From positions 1 through 7,722 of the forward strand of contig CAUEPS010000038.1 of assembly GCA_959019775.1 (NCBI GenBank): 7,722 bases of DNA, in the 5' to 3' direction. The notes beneath the pieces are model-generated. The model saw nothing but the letters and a program-made list of their open reading frames with translations. It ran no database searches and was not told the DNA's origin. Position numbers and translations under genes: made by a program. This DNA comes from an uncultured Collinsella sp. (GTDB taxonomy: Bacteria; Actinomycetota; Coriobacteriia; Coriobacteriales; Coriobacteriaceae). This document shows positions 6,907-7,722 of the stretch, piece after piece (the first letter of the stretch is position 1; each line of letters opens with the position of its first letter).

Positions 6907-6923
6907 TGGGACTTCTTTTGACG
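6907..6923 (-). promoter_or_regulatory. Weak CtsR-like heptad repeat in the hsp20 leader
   Basis: On the minus strand CGTCAAA-AGA-AGTCCCA resembles the CtsR operator (two RGTCAAA heptads three bases apart) at 11 of 14 heptad positions. It sits just downstream of the AT-rich -10-like TATATA. The second heptad is degraded and I cannot tell whether this genome has ctsR, so it is only a candidate. Confidence 0.2.
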
Positions 6924-6927
6924 CTCT

Positions 6928-6956
6928 TATATATGCCCAGCCGATGCTCATATATA
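6928..6956. promoter_or_regulatory. AT-rich inverted repeat upstream of hsp20
   Basis: TATATATG (6928-6935) and CATATATA (6949-6956) form a perfect 8-bp inverted repeat with a 13-base spacer. Each is preceded by GCTC (6923 and 6946), 23 bases apart, so a looser direct repeat overlaps it. A smaller repeat, CGATG/CATCG, lies at 6942-6961. The spacing suits a dimeric regulator or the hsp20 promoter core: TATATA at 6928-6933 on the minus strand is a passable -10, though no clear -35 is seen. Confidence 0.4.
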
Positions 6957-7014
6957 CATCGACTATAAAGTTTTTTGAGTCCAGTACTATAAGCATATCT
7001 AAGTGTGTAGCACT

Positions 7015-7046
7015 AAGGTTTTAGGAAGGTTAAGGTTCTTTGAACC
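7015..7046. promoter_or_regulatory. AAGGTT direct repeats and GGTTC/GAACC inverted repeat
   Basis: AAGGTT occurs at 7015, 7026 and 7032, and the last copy runs into GGTTC-TTT-GAACC (7034-7046), a perfect 5-bp inverted repeat. They lie about 90-125 bases before the unknown membrane gene, in the divergent gap with hsp20. Clustered short repeats of this kind often mark a regulator-binding site or promoter, but I cannot assign a factor. The repeats are certain, the role is a guess. Confidence 0.35.
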
Positions 7047-7097
7047 AGAGCTTAAATAACGAGTATGTCCACAGCTACAAATAACAAGGGGCTTACA

Positions 7098-7130
7098 ATG
7101 AGCGCGTACACGTTGTTGGTAACGAGCTAA
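7098..7130 (+). CDS. Possible 10-residue leader peptide before the membrane protein gene
   Basis: A mini-ORF encoding MSAYTLLVTS starts at an ATG with a good ribosome binding site (AAGGGG, six bases upstream). It ends in a TAA that overlaps the AAAGGG binding site of the next gene (TAAAGGG), eight bases before that gene's ATG. Such an arrangement could couple translation of the two. It is too short to judge by codon use and may be chance; I see no amino-acid run that would suggest classical attenuation. Confidence 0.3.
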   Translation: MSAYTLLVTS

Positions 7131-7138
7131 AGGGCATC

Positions 7139-7606
7139 ATGGACGACCAAAACCAGAACAATATGTTTATGCCGACGCAGGGGGAAGATATTTCCACGCA
7201 GCCGCCACGGTTCCATCGCCCCCACATCTCGCAAGAGCCCATTAATGATGCAGAGCCCGAATATGTGACGAGAAATCGATATCAAACGCTCGAGGATGCC
7301 CAGACGGGACGTAAGCACATGGGCGTCGCATCGAGCGATCCCGTATATCTGAAAGATGCACCGTTATCAAAAAACAGTGCGATCATTGACGAACCGACGA
7401 AAACACCCATAACTCGGCAGCAAAGAGGTCCCCGACCTAAGCAAACCTTAACGCATTCGGCTCGTTATCTCGAAACGCCAAAACAGGGAAAATCAATCTT
7501 CGTTTCGTCAAGTAAACGACGCAAGCAGCATCGACTCCAATTACTGCTATTGATCATTGTGGTTATAGCAGTTGCCCTTTTGATTCGATTTTTTGTCTTT
7601 AAATAA
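7139..7606 (+). CDS. Unknown protein with a single C-terminal transmembrane segment
   Basis: I do not recognise this 155-residue product. It begins MDDQNQNN and is hydrophilic and proline-, glutamine- and asparagine-rich through residue 120, with no obvious folded domain; it is probably disordered. A basic cluster (KRRKQHR, 126-132) precedes one hydrophobic stretch (about 133-153), and only a few residues follow. There is no N-terminal signal peptide, so a tail-anchored topology with the long N-terminal part in the cytoplasm fits the basic cluster on the inner side. The ATG is supported by AAAGGG four bases upstream. It has visibly more A/T and less GC-biased codons than tilS or ftsH, suggesting a weakly conserved lineage-specific gene. 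It is divergent from hsp20, with a long AT-rich gap between them. Coding status is supported by the open frame, the binding site, the coherent membrane segment and a downstream terminator. Confidence 0.75.
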   Translation: MDDQNQNNMFMPTQGEDISTQPPRFHRPHISQEPINDAEPEYVTRNRYQTLEDAQTGRKHMGVASSDPVYLKDAPLSKNSAIIDEPTKTPITRQQRGPRPKQTLTHSARYLETPKQGKSIFVSSSKRRKQHRLQLLLLIIVVIAVALLIRFFVFK

Positions 7607-7674
7607 AAGCTCATTACCCATAAGCCCAACCGAGTCACGGGTGAAATGCAACTACATTGTGAAGTATTAACGCA

Positions 7675-7708
7675 AAAAAGGGGGAGGCCGCGAGGCCTCC
7701 CCCTTTTT
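7675..7708. terminator. Strong bidirectional terminator hairpin
   Basis: A perfect 15-bp stem (7675-7689 with 7694-7708) closes on GCGA, a stable GNRA tetraloop. The stem is A5-G5-AGGCC against its complement, giving a T-run on either strand. It lies 68 bases after the stop of the membrane protein gene and could also end a minus-strand gene entering from beyond the right edge. I see nothing notable in the stretch 7607-7674. Confidence 0.88.
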
Positions 7709-7722
7709 CAAGTCATCCGACG

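Noticed and set aside
6975..6992. TTGAGT-CCAGT-ACTATAA as an HspR (HAIR) operator
   Set aside because: The right half is poor and the spacer is five rather than seven bases, so it does not fit CTTGAGT-N7-ACTCAAG.
7607..7674. Possible small RNA or tRNA remnant after the membrane protein gene
   Set aside because: No cloverleaf, conserved tRNA boxes or stable stem is visible; only the terminator that follows is convincing.

Overview
The window looks like ordinary chromosomal core sequence from a moderately GC-rich Gram-positive bacterium. My best guess is the class Coriobacteriia (Collinsella or a relative). The basis is the tilS-hpt-ftsH order, which is widespread in Gram-positives, a WalJ/YycJ-type metallo-hydrolase next door, the protein sequence style, and a GGGGACAG-containing palindrome that I associate from memory with these genomes. 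No phage, transposase, CRISPR, rRNA or tRNA gene is visible.

Layout: (1) 1-923, minus strand, most of a class I/II PLP-dependent aminotransferase whose C-terminus lies beyond the left edge. (2) 924-1111, a short intergenic stretch with a candidate aminotransferase promoter, a perfect 25-bp inverted repeat (REP/REPIN-like) and the ftsH terminator. (3) 1112-5489, minus strand, tilS > hpt > ftsH. TilS modifies the CAU anticodon of tRNA-Ile, Hpt salvages purines, and FtsH is the membrane AAA+ zinc protease. hpt and ftsH are one base apart and the ftsH ribosome binding site lies inside hpt; a candidate promoter sits between tilS and hpt. (4) 5538-6347, plus strand, a WalJ/YycJ-like metallo-beta-lactamase-fold hydrolase divergent from tilS, ending at a bidirectional terminator. 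(5) 6430-6861, minus strand, a small heat-shock protein (Hsp20) convergent with the hydrolase. (6) 6862-7138, an AT-rich divergent intergenic region with inverted repeats, weak matches to heat-shock operators, a possible RNA-thermometer hairpin over the hsp20 ribosome binding site, and a 10-codon leader ORF. (7) 7139-7606, plus strand, an unrecognised 155-residue protein with a single C-terminal membrane segment, followed by a strong hairpin at 7675-7708.

FtsH and Hsp20 both belong to protein quality control, and TilS and Hpt to the information and nucleotide housekeeping that often accompanies ftsH. I see no new multi-gene system. The points most worth a second look are the REP-like palindrome, the hsp20 leader hairpin, and the tail-anchored unknown gene with its upstream mini-ORF.
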